A program made the position numbers and the translations under genes. This document shows, one piece after another, positions 27,488 through 37,378 of a DNA stretch of 64,000 nt (position 1 is the first letter of the stretch; every line of letters starts with the position of its first letter). The notes under the pieces are model-generated. The model was not told the DNA's origin, searched no databases, and saw only the letters and a program-made list of their open reading frames with translations. Source of the DNA: Bacillus sp. FJAT-45037 (lineage in GTDB: Bacteria; Bacillota; Bacilli; Bacillales; Bacillaceae_D); assembly GCF_002797325.1 (NCBI RefSeq), contig NZ_KZ454938.1:1314267-1378266 (forward strand), in the 5' to 3' direction.

Positions 27488-28579
27488 TTAAATGGGCGAA
27501 TGAATGATCGTCCACTCGCTCGTTGGGGATTCTCGTTTAAGTCGGAATGTAAAGGTCTGTTCGTGCTCACTCTTTCCTTGGTATTGAATCAAAAAGGTAA
27601 ATGGTACTTCTACTAAAAGTTCACTATTAATCGTTGGCTCGAATTGTTTGACCACACGAATGACTTCAATCTGTTCGAGCATGTCTTTGGTGATATGTTT
27701 TTCACCATCATATACGAGAGATGAGAGATCAATGTCATTATGGTTCACTGCCGTCATAAGTAGTTGAACAACATTTTCAGGAGGTTGTCCATGAACAAAG
27801 GGTTCTAACAGTCCTGCTGCTTTATATACCATCACTTGATGAGAGAGATCTAAACTTTTCGTTCTATGAGTGACACTTCCCTCGTAATGAATACAAAAAT
27901 GACCAGGAAATCCATTGGCTAACGCTCCCCCTCCGTGCGGCATTCCATGCATCGACGCAGCGATCATTCGTCCGTTATGTTCAACTAAAATGGCGCGACG
28001 CTTCCAACTCCATTTTCCATCATAAATGGTTTTCATTATTTCAGTATCGGTCTTCGTGAGTGGTTGAACATCCGCGTGTTGACTGCCTGCTCGTCTTTGC
28101 GCATGGAACTCTAACCCTGTTTCTAGGTCAGTTACTTTAAAGGATATGTAACGAGGAATCCATTGATCAGCCAATTCCCATTCCACTAATTCCCCAAAGT
28201 GTTTCTTTTCCATGCCCTCATAATAACGAGAGAGCTTCTTTAAGGCTTCAACATGTTGTAAATCGAGCTTTGATTGTGTATTAATGTCGTAAATATGCTG
28301 GTTCTCATCCATAACGTATAAGTGAATCGAATGCTCATCTTCAAAGAGTAGATAACGATTTGAGAAAGGAATTGATTCAATGTGTTCTACCGGTTTCGCA
28401 TTCTTTAAAATCGTCATGAGTGAATCTGAGTCAATATCTAAGACCGTTTGATGCAAAGACTCTCCTGATGATTTGACGATCAATGAAAGACGATGTTGCT
28501 TCTCTTCTGCTACAGAAATCATAGGAACCATCAATATAATAAGGAAACATATGAACCCACCAAAAAAATCTGTTCTCAT
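27488..28579 (-). CDS. Secreted protein with conserved GHFCIHYEGSxTH domain, function unknown
   Basis: A 363-residue protein with a signal peptide (FFGGFICFLIILMVPMISVA) and no further membrane segment. Residues about 160-265 form a domain with WSWKRRAILV, ASMHGMPHGGG and NGFPGHFCIHYEGSVTHRT; the conserved His, Cys and His spacing looks catalytic or metal binding. I recall similar domains in other Firmicutes exported proteins next to cell-wall modules, but no activity is known to me. ATG 28579 has AGGTAGGT 6-7 bases upstream; a start at 28627 has no SD. The neighbouring sleL-type and VanW genes suggest a cell-envelope or spore role. Confidence 0.65.
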   Translation of the reverse strand: MRTDFFGGFICFLIILMVPMISVAEEKQHRLSLIVKSSGESLHQTVLDIDSDSLMTILKNAKPVEHIESIPFSNRYLLFEDEHSIHLYVMDENQHIYDINTQSKLDLQHVEALKKLSRYYEGMEKKHFGELVEWELADQWIPRYISFKVTDLETGLEFHAQRRAGSQHADVQPLTKTDTEIMKTIYDGKWSWKRRAILVEHNGRMIAASMHGMPHGGGALANGFPGHFCIHYEGSVTHRTKSLDLSHQVMVYKAAGLLEPFVHGQPPENVVQLLMTAVNHNDIDLSSLVYDGEKHITKDMLEQIEVIRVVKQFEPTINSELLVEVPFTFLIQYQGKSEHEQTFTFRLKRESPTSEWTIIHSPI

Positions 28580-28661
28580 TTGATTACCTACCTGTTCATT
28601 TGATTTATCTTCTATAACTATTTGCAAAACACTTCACAATCAAACTGGATGTTGTTGGAAA

Positions 28662-28692
28662 TTAAAAACCTCTAAACCATTTGGCTTAGAGG
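28662..28692 (-). terminator. Terminator after the SleL/YaaH-type gene
   Basis: Arms CCTCTAAGCCA (28692-28682) and TGGTTTAGAGG (28679-28669) with a G-U, then TTTTTAAT on minus. Confidence 0.75.
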
Positions 28693-28700
28693 AGAGATTG

Positions 28701-29990
28701 TCATACTCGTTTATTAATAGTGAAATTATCTTCAAGCAACAGCCAGTTTTGCGGGAAATCCCAACCAAGAACCCAGTAGAACAATCCACGTAAGTTATAT
28801 TCTTTGACGAGATCAAACTTGGCTTGAATGCTCCTGGCATCGTCAAACCACACTTCATGCTGACGCCCTTGTTCATCGATATACGAAAAATACGGTGCTT
28901 GTGCGGTTTCATCATATTCAATCGCTGCATTATACTGCAAGGCCAGTTGAATCGCTTGCTGATGATCAATCGCTCTAGCACGCGATTCCCCCTCAACAAA
29001 AGGCAACGTCCAATCATATCCGTACAACGGAATCCCTAACATAATCTTGTCATTTGGCATAAGCGATGTCGCATAATCAACCACTCGACGTACTTGATCA
29101 ATTGGGGCAACTGCTCGTGGAGGGCCTCCTGTCCATCCCCATTCATACGTCATTAAAAAGACAAAGTCAGCCAATTCGCCGTGTGTTGCGTAATCGTGCC
29201 CCTCATATAACACTCCTTCCATCCCAGCTTCGACCTGAGGAGCAAGTGCACTTGATAAATAAAAACCCTTTTCATCGAGACGAACTTTTGCTTTTCTCAT
29301 TAACTCATTATATGCTTCGCGATTCTTCATCCCTAGATATTCTAGGTCAAAGTCTAACCCGAGGTAGCCTCTTTCCTCCATAATCGCAATCGATTCATCA
29401 AGAAGTCGATCTTGTAATTCTTCACTTTGTAAGACTTCTGTTGCAAGCTCTGTACTGAAAGCCCCATCTTCAATATTAGTGATTACCATTAACGGAATCG
29501 CATCCTGTTGATACGCTGCATTGATGATTTCTTGGTCTTCAATCGGTCGAAGCGTACCATCACGATTCATCTCATAACTAAATATGGTGACAAACGTTAA
29601 CTTATTTGCTACCTCCCCTACAATCTGAGCAGACTCTTCACCGGTAATATTTAAATCGACATATGCACTTACATCAATACTTGGCTTGTCACGGTATTCG
29701 GTCGGGATGTATAGCCGTCTCCATACATAAAGATCTTCTGTTGAATGAATATGGTTCATGGAGACAATACTCTCTGGACTCACTTCATACAGTCTGCTCA
29801 CTTCCCAAATGTTTTCGTTAGGCTCTAACCAGTGAAATCGTCCTGACGTCGGAATGACTAACGCTTGCCCAATCACTAATCGTTCTCCGTTCGGTAGTTC
29901 ATTGACATCGATGATTAATTGATAGGGAACATCATACATCTGAGCAATGTCCCATATGGAATCCCCATCTGATACAACATGAATTTGCAC
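28701..29990 (-). CDS. Spore cortex-lytic glucosaminidase, SleL/YaaH-type (LysM-LysM-GH18)
   Basis: A 429-residue protein, the length of B. subtilis YaaH. Two LysM domains occupy residues 1-95 ([17 protein letters not shown] and [19 protein letters not shown]), then a GH18 chitinase-like barrel with the catalytic motif [10 protein letters not shown] near residue 215. Such enzymes trim muramic-lactam cortex fragments during germination and sit in the spore coat. GTG 29990 is the start (GGAGGA 7 bases upstream; protein begins QIHVVSDGD), and no signal peptide is present, as expected for a coat protein made in the mother cell. An upstream in-frame start at 30155 would overlap the divergent gene and is rejected. 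Confidence 0.85.
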   Translation of the reverse strand: MQIHVVSDGDSIWDIAQMYDVPYQLIIDVNELPNGERLVIGQALVIPTSGRFHWLEPNENIWEVSRLYEVSPESIVSMNHIHSTEDLYVWRRLYIPTEYRDKPSIDVSAYVDLNITGEESAQIVGEVANKLTFVTIFSYEMNRDGTLRPIEDQEIINAAYQQDAIPLMVITNIEDGAFSTELATEVLQSEELQDRLLDESIAIMEERGYLGLDFDLEYLGMKNREAYNELMRKAKVRLDEKGFYLSSALAPQVEAGMEGVLYEGHDYATHGELADFVFLMTYEWGWTGGPPRAVAPIDQVRRVVDYATSLMPNDKIMLGIPLYGYDWTLPFVEGESRARAIDHQQAIQLALQYNAAIEYDETAQAPYFSYIDEQGRQHEVWFDDARSIQAKFDLVKEYNLRGLFYWVLGWDFPQNWLLLEDNFTINKRV

Positions 29991-30153
29991 GTTTCTTCCT
30001 CCTCTCACTTTCCATTCTTTTTTAACCGTATTCAAATTGCACAAATTAATGCCTGACCATTGGAAAGTTTTAGACGAAAATGAACAGACAACCCTCCCGC
30101 TTGACCGAGCCGTTAGATTTTGCAATAGTGAAGAAAATAGAGGAGGGATTCGC

Positions 30154-30561
30154 ATGGAAAAAACGTTTCAATTGCATACATCGAGACGTGATCTAATGAT
30201 TGATATTACAGCTGAAATTGAAGATTGGTTAAAAGAAATAGAGGTCAAGAGTGGTATCATCATCGTTACGTCTCTTCACACGACTGCAGGCATTACTGTA
30301 AACGAGAATGCAGACCCAGATGTAAAAACCGATTTTTTAAGAAGACTAGATGAAGTGTACCCGTGGGAACATGCTAAAGATCGACATGCTGAAGGAAACA
30401 CAGCCGCACATTTAAAAACGAGTACGGTCGGTCATGCTCAAACTTTACTTGTCTCTAATCAAAAGCTCGTACTAGGCACGTGGCAAGGCGTTTACTTTTG
30501 TGAATTTGACGGACCGAGACGAGGTCGCTCCTATGTAGTCAAAGCAATCGCTACACCATAA
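30154..30561 (+). CDS. YjbQ/UPF0047 family protein
   Basis: A 135-residue single-domain protein of the YjbQ family, with [17 protein letters not shown] near residue 45, [13 protein letters not shown] near 90 and [18 protein letters not shown] near 115, giving the conserved His and acidic cluster. Members show weak thiamine-phosphate synthase activity in E. coli, but their physiological role is unsettled. GAGGAGGG lies 7 bases upstream of ATG 30154. It is divergent from the SleL-type gene and has a strong terminator, so it is monocistronic. Confidence 0.85.
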   Translation: MEKTFQLHTSRRDLMIDITAEIEDWLKEIEVKSGIIIVTSLHTTAGITVNENADPDVKTDFLRRLDEVYPWEHAKDRHAEGNTAAHLKTSTVGHAQTLLVSNQKLVLGTWQGVYFCEFDGPRRGRSYVVKAIATP

Positions 30562-30568
30562 GTACGTC

Positions 30569-30612
30569 AAAAGAGCCTGCGCATATAAAATTAAGCGCAG
30601 ACTCTTTTTTTA
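30569..30612. terminator. Bidirectional terminator between yjbQ-like gene and cydC
   Basis: Arms AAAAGAGCCTGCGC (30569-30582) and GCGCAGACTCTTTT (30595-30608), one mismatch, with T-run on plus and TTTTG on minus. Confidence 0.8.
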
Positions 30613-32334
30613 AGCCATAAATAGTTCTTTTTCTAATTGTTTCATTTCATAAAAGTATCCCTGTCTCTTCATTAATTCATCATAAGAGCCTGATTCAATC
30701 ATGCTACCATTTTCCATTACAATGATTTGATCCATCTTCTCAAGACCTTGTAACTTGTGACTGATGAGTATGACGGTATCATTTTTAGTCTTGTGGGCGA
30801 GGTAATCAAAAATCTTCCTCTCTGTTAGGGCATCAACAGAGGAGGTTGGTTCATCTAATACCCAGAGATGGCCTTCTTTTAAGATCGCTCTAGCTAGGGC
30901 TAATCGCTGTTTCTCTCCACCTGATAAGTTTTCTCCTTTTTCAAATACTTGATCTGATAAAGAAAAATGACTTAAGTCAACGATGGTTAAGGCATCACTC
31001 ATTTGCGTATCCGTTGCTTCTTCACTAGCTAGCGAGAGATTATCTTTAATTGTGCCATAAAAGAAGTGATTATCTTGTAAAACAACTTTGGCAATGTCCC
31101 AAATGGATTCTTGGTCGAGTTCGTTCGTGTTTGTTTGATTATAAAATATGTCTCCTCGGTCTGCGGCTTGAATGTTCAAAATCAATTGCATCACTGTTGA
31201 TTTTCCTGAACCACTTGGACCGACAATCGCTGTTTTAGAACCTTTTGGCAAAGTAAAGCTCACATCTGTTATCGTTTTACGTTCTTCACCTGTGAACGTA
31301 AACGATACATTATGAAGTTCAATACTCGGTGCCTCTATTTGTTGGAGCTTTTTCTTAGTAGAAACTGTCTTTTGACTCGACATTTCTTTTTTTACGACAG
31401 AGAACAATCGCTTTGATGCACGACGGCTGTCTTCAAAATGAATTGGAACGATCGCCATCGGTGTCGCATTTTCAAATGAGGTTAATGAGATCATGACAAG
31501 CATCGCAAGAAACACACCATCTATTTCCCCAATCACGATAAGGTACGCGCCAAGAGCAAGTACCGTCCATGAGATGAGGAGAGCGGTCATTGAATGGAGT
31601 GATTGGTTGAATACAGCAGCTTTCCCTTCATTCCGTTGACCCTTAATATAGGCGTCTGAGGACAGTGTTAGTTCATCTTGCTTTTGTTCAAGCTTCTGAT
31701 ACAGCTTCAAATCACGGTATCCATGCAACAGTTCTGTTGCCTCCGTTGAGAGTCTCGCTCGTTCCTCCCGCACAAGATGTTGCTGCCTCTTCTGCATGAA
31801 CGCAAAGAACGTAGGCAGGACAACACCTGTTAACACTAATCCTAGTAAAAGCAATAGGGCGATGGAAATGGAATAGAACATCGTAAACATCACCGTTGCA
31901 AAAAAGACAAGTAATAGCACGATCGGCGGGTAGAAGACTCGTAAAAAGAAGTTTTGTAAACTTTCTACATCACCGACAATCCGTGCGAGTAGATCTCCGC
32001 TGCGGTATTTTTGAAAAATATTTGGAGCGAGCGGTTCTAATTTTTCGTAAAAGTTCACACGTAAATGACTGAGAATATTAAAGGTCGCTCGATGGGAGAA
32101 GTACCGCTCTCCGTATCGGGCAACAGCTCGTACAATGCTAAATCCTTTTAATAAAGCAATCATGATTGATAAAGCATACAGCGGTGGCGTTAGTGCTGCT
32201 TTTGAGATGAGATAGCCACTTGAAGATACTAGGCCGATTGCCGCAAGTCCTGCTACAAAACCAAGCAGAACGGAATAAACGATATCTTTTCGCTCGGTTA
32301 AAACAAGCTTGACGATGACAAGTAAATCCTTCAT
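30610..32334 (-). CDS. cydC: ABC exporter subunit CydC
   Basis: A 574-residue half-transporter: six membrane segments in the first 300 residues (SSGYLISKAALTPP near 38, typical of CydC), then an ATPase with Walker A GPSGSGKST near 370, signature LSGGEKQRLALARA near 475 and Walker B LWVLDEPTSSVD. With CydD it exports reduced thiols/glutathione-type reductants or heme-linked cargo needed to assemble cytochrome bd. It begins two bases after the cydD stop, with GGAGGGA inside the end of cydD. No cydAB genes are adjacent. Confidence 0.87.
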   Translation of the reverse strand: MKDLLVIVKLVLTERKDIVYSVLLGFVAGLAAIGLVSSSGYLISKAALTPPLYALSIMIALLKGFSIVRAVARYGERYFSHRATFNILSHLRVNFYEKLEPLAPNIFQKYRSGDLLARIVGDVESLQNFFLRVFYPPIVLLLVFFATVMFTMFYSISIALLLLLGLVLTGVVLPTFFAFMQKRQQHLVREERARLSTEATELLHGYRDLKLYQKLEQKQDELTLSSDAYIKGQRNEGKAAVFNQSLHSMTALLISWTVLALGAYLIVIGEIDGVFLAMLVMISLTSFENATPMAIVPIHFEDSRRASKRLFSVVKKEMSSQKTVSTKKKLQQIEAPSIELHNVSFTFTGEERKTITDVSFTLPKGSKTAIVGPSGSGKSTVMQLILNIQAADRGDIFYNQTNTNELDQESIWDIAKVVLQDNHFFYGTIKDNLSLASEEATDTQMSDALTIVDLSHFSLSDQVFEKGENLSGGEKQRLALARAILKEGHLWVLDEPTSSVDALTERKIFDYLAHKTKNDTVILISHKLQGLEKMDQIIVMENGSMIESGSYDELMKRQGYFYEMKQLEKELFMA

Positions 32335-32336
32335 GA

Positions 32337-34064
32337 CTATCTCCCTCCTTGTTGCGTTGTGACCATCTCTTTATACATCTCATTAGACCTCAGCAATTGA
32401 TCATGAGTACCCTCAGCAATCTTCTCTCCCTGATCGAGCAAAATGATTCTAGTAGCATCCCGAATCGTATGAAGACGATGGGCTACGGTGATCACAGTCG
32501 ATGTTTTCGCCAATTCTTTAATCGATGTTTGGAGAATACGTTCTGTTCGTAAGTCTAAACCTGTTGTCGGCTCATCGAATAAAATAATTGTTGGTTGTTT
32601 TAAGAAGGCGCGGGCAATAGCAATTCGTTGTTTTTCCCCACCAGATAAGCCACGGCCACCTTCTCCAATTTTCGTTTCATAGCCATGCTCTAGCGCACGA
32701 ACCACGTCATCGACCCCTGCTTTTTTCGCTGCTTCTTCTATTTCTTCTTTCAAAGCACCTTCTCTTTTTCCGATCGCGATGTTCTCAGCGATCGTACCCG
32801 AAAAGAGATGCGGGTGTTGAGAAATGTAGCTAACTTGGTCGAACCAGTCCTCTTCTTTATAATCCGTTAACGGGCGATCATTAATTTGAACATACCCACT
32901 CGTAGTTGGAATTAATCCAGCAATAGCATGTAAGAAAGTCGTCTTTCCCGCACCACTTCGACCGATGATTGCCACTTGGTCAAACGGAGCAATCGTTGTA
33001 CTCCCTGCGTTTAACAAAAACGCATCATCCCCGTATGCAACTTGTACATGTTGAAGCCTCATCGTTGGCGGTGTTGGACGTTTTTCAAGCGTTTGTGTTC
33101 CCCATTTGATTGGTTCGGACACACGTGCAAGTTCTTCTGAAATTTTCTTTGAAGCACCTATACTCCCTCGCCCAGTGTGAAAGGCACTTCCTAGCTCTTT
33201 TAACGACAAATAAAATTCTGGAGCTAGTACGAGGACAAAGAAGGCCGCAAAGAAAGTAATATTTTGAAATACAACGAGTCGTAAACCAACCTCTAAAGCA
33301 ATTAACCCAATTCCGAGCATTGATATAAATTCAAGCATCAGCGAAGACATAAAGGCGATCTTTAAGACGTCCATCGTCGCATCTTTAAACCCGCGGCTAC
33401 TCGTTTCAATGGTTAATTTTTGTTGTTTCGCTCGTCCGAATAATTTTAATGTGGTCAGTCCTTGCAATGTATCAAGAAAACGTCCTGAAAACTCAGCTAA
33501 TTTCTCCATTTGTTCCTCAGATTTCTGCTGGGTTTTTAAACCGATAATAATATAAAACAATGGAATAAACGGTGCTGTAACGATCATAATCAAAGCCGTG
33601 TAAATATGTTGAGTAGACACAGCGATTAAAATCATTAATGGAATGATCGATGTTTGAATCGCTTGAGGAATGTACTTGCTGAAATACGAATCGACTTCAT
33701 CGACCGAATCCATTAACACGCTTATTTTTCGTCCAGATTGGCCTTGAACCGACGTTTGAAGCGGATTCGACGTAAACGCATGGAGCAAAGATTGCCGCAA
33801 ATCCGCTTTCACTTTCGACGCCATCCTTACACCAAGAAATCCATTGATATAATTACATAGCACACGTGCTAACAAGGCGATGAACAGCCAGCCAAGCAAC
33901 GGGACAATCTCAGCAAAAGCCGCTCCCTGCAGAAAGACTTGATCAACAATACGTACAATAAAATACGCTTGTGCAACAACGGTGCTTCCGGAGAAGACCG
34001 CTGTCAATATTAAAAGAAGTCTTGTTGCCTTATAGGACTTAGCAATTTCTCGAAGTTCTTTCAT
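32337..34064 (-). CDS. cydD: ABC exporter subunit CydD
   Basis: A 575-residue partner of CydC. Membrane domain with AQAYFIVRIVDQVFLQG near the start and LRQSLLHAFTSNPLQ near 95; ATPase domain with Walker A GRSGAGKTT near 375, signature LSGGEKQRIAIARAF near 485 and ILFDEPTTGLD. The start is ATG 34064 with TAGGAG 7 bases upstream; a start at 34187 would put promoter and operator inside the gene. It is the first gene of the cydDC unit, and a Rex-like site lies 36-53 bases upstream. The two genes sit apart from cydAB, which in B. subtilis precede them. Confidence 0.85.
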   Translation of the reverse strand: MKELREIAKSYKATRLLLILTAVFSGSTVVAQAYFIVRIVDQVFLQGAAFAEIVPLLGWLFIALLARVLCNYINGFLGVRMASKVKADLRQSLLHAFTSNPLQTSVQGQSGRKISVLMDSVDEVDSYFSKYIPQAIQTSIIPLMILIAVSTQHIYTALIMIVTAPFIPLFYIIIGLKTQQKSEEQMEKLAEFSGRFLDTLQGLTTLKLFGRAKQQKLTIETSSRGFKDATMDVLKIAFMSSLMLEFISMLGIGLIALEVGLRLVVFQNITFFAAFFVLVLAPEFYLSLKELGSAFHTGRGSIGASKKISEELARVSEPIKWGTQTLEKRPTPPTMRLQHVQVAYGDDAFLLNAGSTTIAPFDQVAIIGRSGAGKTTFLHAIAGLIPTTSGYVQINDRPLTDYKEEDWFDQVSYISQHPHLFSGTIAENIAIGKREGALKEEIEEAAKKAGVDDVVRALEHGYETKIGEGGRGLSGGEKQRIAIARAFLKQPTIILFDEPTTGLDLRTERILQTSIKELAKTSTVITVAHRLHTIRDATRIILLDQGEKIAEGTHDQLLRSNEMYKEMVTTQQGGR

Positions 34065-34099
34065 CTGGCAACTCCTACCTTTTTTAGTCAAATCAAAGT

Positions 34100-34117
34100 T
34101 AGTGAAACAATTCACAA
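34100..34117 (-). promoter_or_regulatory. Rex operator upstream of cydDC
   Basis: Minus strand TTGTGAATTGTTTCACTA against the Rex consensus TTGTGAAnnnnTTCACAA; one defined base differs. Rex is the NADH/NAD+-sensing repressor of cyd genes in Bacillus. The site is just downstream of the TATAAT at 34136-34131, a position that would block transcription. Confidence 0.75.
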
Positions 34118-34130
34118 TGTCATGAGGTCT

Positions 34131-34136
34131 ATTATA
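34131..34136 (-). promoter_or_regulatory. -10 element of the cydDC promoter
   Basis: Perfect TATAAT on minus, with no clear -35 at 17 bases. It is placed about 14 bases before the Rex-like site. Confidence 0.45.
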
Positions 34137-34193
34137 TACAATCTGATGAGAAAATGCACACCATCTGTTTGAACGATTTATGAACATCGACTA

Positions 34194-34228
34194 AAAAGAA
34201 AAAAGTTACCCAATGCATGGGCAACTTC
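34194..34228 (-). terminator. Terminator after the DbpA-type helicase gene
   Basis: Arms AAGTTGCCCA (34227-34218) and TTGGGTAACTT (34213-34203), then TTTTTTCTTTT on minus. Confidence 0.8.
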
Positions 34229-34232
34229 TCAA

Positions 34233-35675
34233 TTATTTCTTAGCTTGATGGACTTTAAGCATTTTTCCTTTAACCGTGCGATGTCGCATTTCTTCTAAGA
34301 CGGTCTTGCCTTTTCCGTTCAATATTTCTACAAAAGAAGCCGTTGCTTCGATAGTGATAATACCAATATCATCCACCGACACGCCTTCAATACTCGTGAT
34401 CGTCCCAACAAAATCAGCCGCTCTTAGCTTCTTTTGTTTTCCCCCATTGAAATACAACTTTAAAATGTTTTTATTCAAATGGGTAGCTCGGTCGACCTTT
34501 AACTCAGGTGATTCAGCCAATTTCTTCAAAAAGGCACCTCTTAAAGAGTCGACTTTTGCTTCAGAAGGACGAGTGTTCAAAGCAATCTCTGTTCCTGTAA
34601 ATTCTTCAATATCTTCTACATATCGTTCTTCATATGGTGTCATTAGCGTGATGGCTGTCCCAAGTTTGCCTGCCCTGCCTGTTCGACCGATACGATGTAC
34701 GTAGTTTTCTGGATCTTCAGGAACGTCATAGTTAATCACAAGTGAGATGTTATCAATATCAATCCCTCTACCCGCCACATCCGTAGCAATTAAATAACGG
34801 AACGCGCCACGTTTAAAGTCATTGATGACAGCAAACCGATCATCTTGTCTAAGGCCACCATGTAACTTACGGCAAGGATATTTCGATTTTTCTAAACGCA
34901 TATGCAAGTGATCGACTTCATCTTGCGTATTAGCAAAAATAATACAACTATCCGGATTCGTTACAATCGTTACTTCCTTCAGTAAGTTGAATTTCTGCTC
35001 TTCTTCTACTTCAATAATGGATTGCTCAATCGTTGCTTTCTTATCTGTCGATGATAAATCCATATGAATGGGTGCTTTCATATATGATTTTGTAATCTCA
35101 TCTAACCGCTCTGGGTACGTCGCTGAGAAAAGCATCGTGAGTCTATTCGTTGGTAACTCGCTAATGATTTCATCCATCTGATCTAAAAATCCACGACTTA
35201 ACATTTCATCCGCTTCGTCAAGAATTAAGTAACGTATTTCTGAAATAGGAAGAGTTCCTTTTTTAATATGGTCAAGCACGCGCCCTGGCGTTCCTGCGAC
35301 AATATGATTTTTCTGTTTTAATTCAAGTTTTTGACGTTCAAATGATTGTCTGCCAAAGATCGCTGCCGTTTTTACTCGCTTAAAGCGACCGATATTAGTC
35401 AGGTCTTCTTTCGCTTGAACCGCAAGTTCTCTAGTCGGCGTTAAAATGAGGGCTTGTGGTTTATTTTCTTCCCAGTCCACAAATTCACATAATGGAATGC
35501 CGTATGCTGCTGTCTTACCACTACCTGTCTCTGCTTGGACGATGATGTCTTGTTTGTTTAATGCATGAGGCAATACTTGTGCTTGTACCTTTGTGGGTTC
35601 TTGAAATGAAAGCAAATTTAAAGCTCTCAGTGTTTCCTCGGATAAATTAAATGATTCAAATGTTTGTTTACTCAT
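34233..35675 (-). CDS. dbpA: DEAD-box RNA helicase, DbpA/YxiN-like
   Basis: A 480-residue helicase: Q motif [17 protein letters not shown], Walker [10 protein letters not shown] near 50, [12 protein letters not shown] in [10 protein letters not shown] near 155, SAT near 188, and [10 protein letters not shown] near 335. Residues about 400-480 form the DbpA RNA-binding domain ([22 protein letters not shown]), which in YxiN/DbpA targets hairpin 92 of 23S rRNA and links it to large-subunit assembly. ATG start with AAGGAG close upstream. It is a single-gene unit, ended by its own hairpin before cydDC. Confidence 0.9.
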   Translation of the reverse strand: MSKQTFESFNLSEETLRALNLLSFQEPTKVQAQVLPHALNKQDIIVQAETGSGKTAAYGIPLCEFVDWEENKPQALILTPTRELAVQAKEDLTNIGRFKRVKTAAIFGRQSFERQKLELKQKNHIVAGTPGRVLDHIKKGTLPISEIRYLILDEADEMLSRGFLDQMDEIISELPTNRLTMLFSATYPERLDEITKSYMKAPIHMDLSSTDKKATIEQSIIEVEEEQKFNLLKEVTIVTNPDSCIIFANTQDEVDHLHMRLEKSKYPCRKLHGGLRQDDRFAVINDFKRGAFRYLIATDVAGRGIDIDNISLVINYDVPEDPENYVHRIGRTGRAGKLGTAITLMTPYEERYVEDIEEFTGTEIALNTRPSEAKVDSLRGAFLKKLAESPELKVDRATHLNKNILKLYFNGGKQKKLRAADFVGTITSIEGVSVDDIGIITIEATASFVEILNGKGKTVLEEMRHRTVKGKMLKVHQAKK

Positions 35676-35857
35676 ATATTCTCCTTAAAATTCATTTACT
35701 AAAAATCTATGTTGCATGTATAGTGTGCACATATTTGGTTATTATAACATTTGAGGGCAGCGATGTTCCTCACAACCATACCCCATCATCTTAGAATGAT
35801 GCTCACATATAAAATTTGGATGTTAACTGATTGTACCTTTTAAATGAGGTGATTGTG

Positions 35858-35963
35858 ATGTACAGGAACCAGAAATTTCACTAATGTTTTTAACATGAAT
35901 GAAAATGAGGTGTCTGTGGGAAACAATAATCGTTACGACCCCAGAAGTAAAGTGAGTGGGTAA
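35858..35963 (+). pseudogene. Possible small peptide gene, split by a one-base shift
   Basis: GAGGTGA is 5-6 bases before ATG 35858, which opens MYRNQKF and stops after eight codons. Removing one base near 35879 would join it to TNVFNMNENEVSVGNNN and RYDPRSKVSG, ending at TAA 35963, a 34-residue peptide. Without that, ATG 35895 gives a 22-residue peptide with no SD. A strong plus-strand hairpin follows 4 bases on. No family recognised; it could also be chance. Confidence 0.35.
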
Positions 35964-35967
35964 GGTG

Positions 35968-36005
35968 AAGGAGATGACCATCTATACGTTGGTCATCTCC
36001 TTTTA
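35968..36005. terminator. Hairpin terminator between the small ORF and the membrane protein gene
   Basis: Thirteen-base perfect arms (35968-35980, 35990-36002) and TTTTATATTA on plus. The minus side lacks a T-run (CCTTCACC), so it favours a plus-strand transcript. Confidence 0.7.
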
Positions 36006-36007
36006 TA

Positions 36008-37378
36008 TTACAACAAGAAGAAACCAATCAACGTTCCAATCCCGCCATACACTAAAGCAAAAGGCATATTTCTAAGCGTAATTCGATATGGATTTTGTTT
36101 TGTGTTCATAGACGTCATCGTCACGGTTACCCCGTATGCTCCAACGGTAGCTGTCGCTAGTGCTCCTGTTATTAAGACCATCCCGATACTTAGAGGATTG
36201 ACCACATCATACAATGGATGTAATGCTTCAATAAGCACACCGATCGTTGCAATAGGGTGAACTCCAATCATACTCATGAGTAAGTACATACCTTGTATTA
36301 ACAGTAGCACAAGAATGGGTGTTTCTGCTGCAGCGAAGAATGGTTCTTGAATCATCTGTAAGAACGGTGTTTCATTCAAACTACTTGAGAAAAACGCTAA
36401 TGAAAGAAACAACACGACGAAATTCTGCATGTTATTCGTTCGCATTTTCCATGTTTGAATGCCAATCGCTAAAAAGCTTCGTACACGCCTCATAACAATC
36501 GCCCATGCGAAAGCGAATGGTAGAATGACCAATGTTACCGACAAAATAAAGTTTAACTTGAAGGTGTTCCCAATTGAAACAACAAGTACGAGAAACGCTG
36601 TTAAAGCAACCAACAGCTTGACGATTTGCAAAGCGATCTTAGCTGGATTGACCTGTTTTGCAGGGCGAAGATCCACAGGATGGTAAGGCAAGGCCTCATA
36701 CTTCTTTTTCCCCCACACAAAATCAAGAAGAAGAACTAAAAATGAACACAAAAAGAGCCATGGTAAATAAGATAAATAACTTACCCCTGTTGCATCGACA
36801 GTGATGGCCACAATAATCTCCATTGGACTCCAACAAAGTGCTAACGCAAATGCGCGTAACGTCGTTTGACTAATAAACGCATCTCGAACCTTCTTTTTCA
36901 TGGTCGCCAAATTCTTTAGTAACACTTCTTGGGATAATTGGAGTGCTGAAAGATTAATAAATGCACATAGTATATAGGTGGTGAAGGAGCTACGTACATA
37001 TAATTTTCCCATATCAGAGACATTCGCCTTCATTAAATCATTAATTCTTCGGTCGAATCTACCTGCACGAACAATACTATTCATCCACGGGAGAACGGTC
37101 AGAAAGGCTAACAGTGGCATGGTTGACGTGAAATATAAGGGAATTTGATAAAGAGGTAGCCCAGAATACATGTACATTCCTGTACCTACCACAAGAAAAA
37201 TACAACCTAGAATACGGAATAGCTTACTAGCTCCGGCAAAGGATAGCAAAAACATTGGTATAGCTAAACAGCCGACGACGTAAGTAATGAGGTCACTAGA
37301 TATAAATGTGTTCACGATATACATGAGCAAAATAAAGGTATAGACAACGTATAATCGGTGCTTTAAAAATGAATTCAT
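36008..37378 (-). CDS. Uncharacterised polytopic membrane protein (456 residues)
   Basis: Not firmly recognised. About 11-12 hydrophobic segments, a basic cytoplasmic stretch near residue 105 (RAGRFDRRINDLMKA), and two segments that look like the paired re-entrant loops of ion-transporter superfamily carriers: ALCWSPMEIIVAITVDATG near 182 and MIGVHPIATIGVLIEAL near 370. That would fit a secondary carrier for an organic or inorganic anion, but this is inference. The ATG start region lacks a strong SD (GAAGGGGAATCAG upstream is acceptable). Monocistronic between hairpins. Confidence 0.6.
   Translation of the reverse strand: MNSFLKHRLYVVYTFILLMYIVNTFISSDLITYVVGCLAIPMFLLSFAGASKLFRILGCIFLVVGTGMYMYSGLPLYQIPLYFTSTMPLLAFLTVLPWMNSIVRAGRFDRRINDLMKANVSDMGKLYVRSSFTTYILCAFINLSALQLSQEVLLKNLATMKKKVRDAFISQTTLRAFALALCWSPMEIIVAITVDATGVSYLSYLPWLFLCSFLVLLLDFVWGKKKYEALPYHPVDLRPAKQVNPAKIALQIVKLLVALTAFLVLVVSIGNTFKLNFILSVTLVILPFAFAWAIVMRRVRSFLAIGIQTWKMRTNNMQNFVVLFLSLAFFSSSLNETPFLQMIQEPFFAAAETPILVLLLIQGMYLLMSMIGVHPIATIGVLIEALHPLYDVVNPLSIGMVLITGALATATVGAYGVTVTMTSMNTKQNPYRITLRNMPFALVYGGIGTLIGFFLL

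Noticed and set aside
28701-30155. Longer form of the SleL/YaaH-type protein starting at 30155
   Set aside because: It would overlap the divergent YjbQ gene start and add 55 residues not found in YaaH; GTG 29990 has a strong SD.
32337-34187. CydD with a 41-residue N-terminal extension
   Set aside because: The extension covers the Rex-like operator and the -10 box; ATG 34064 has a good SD.
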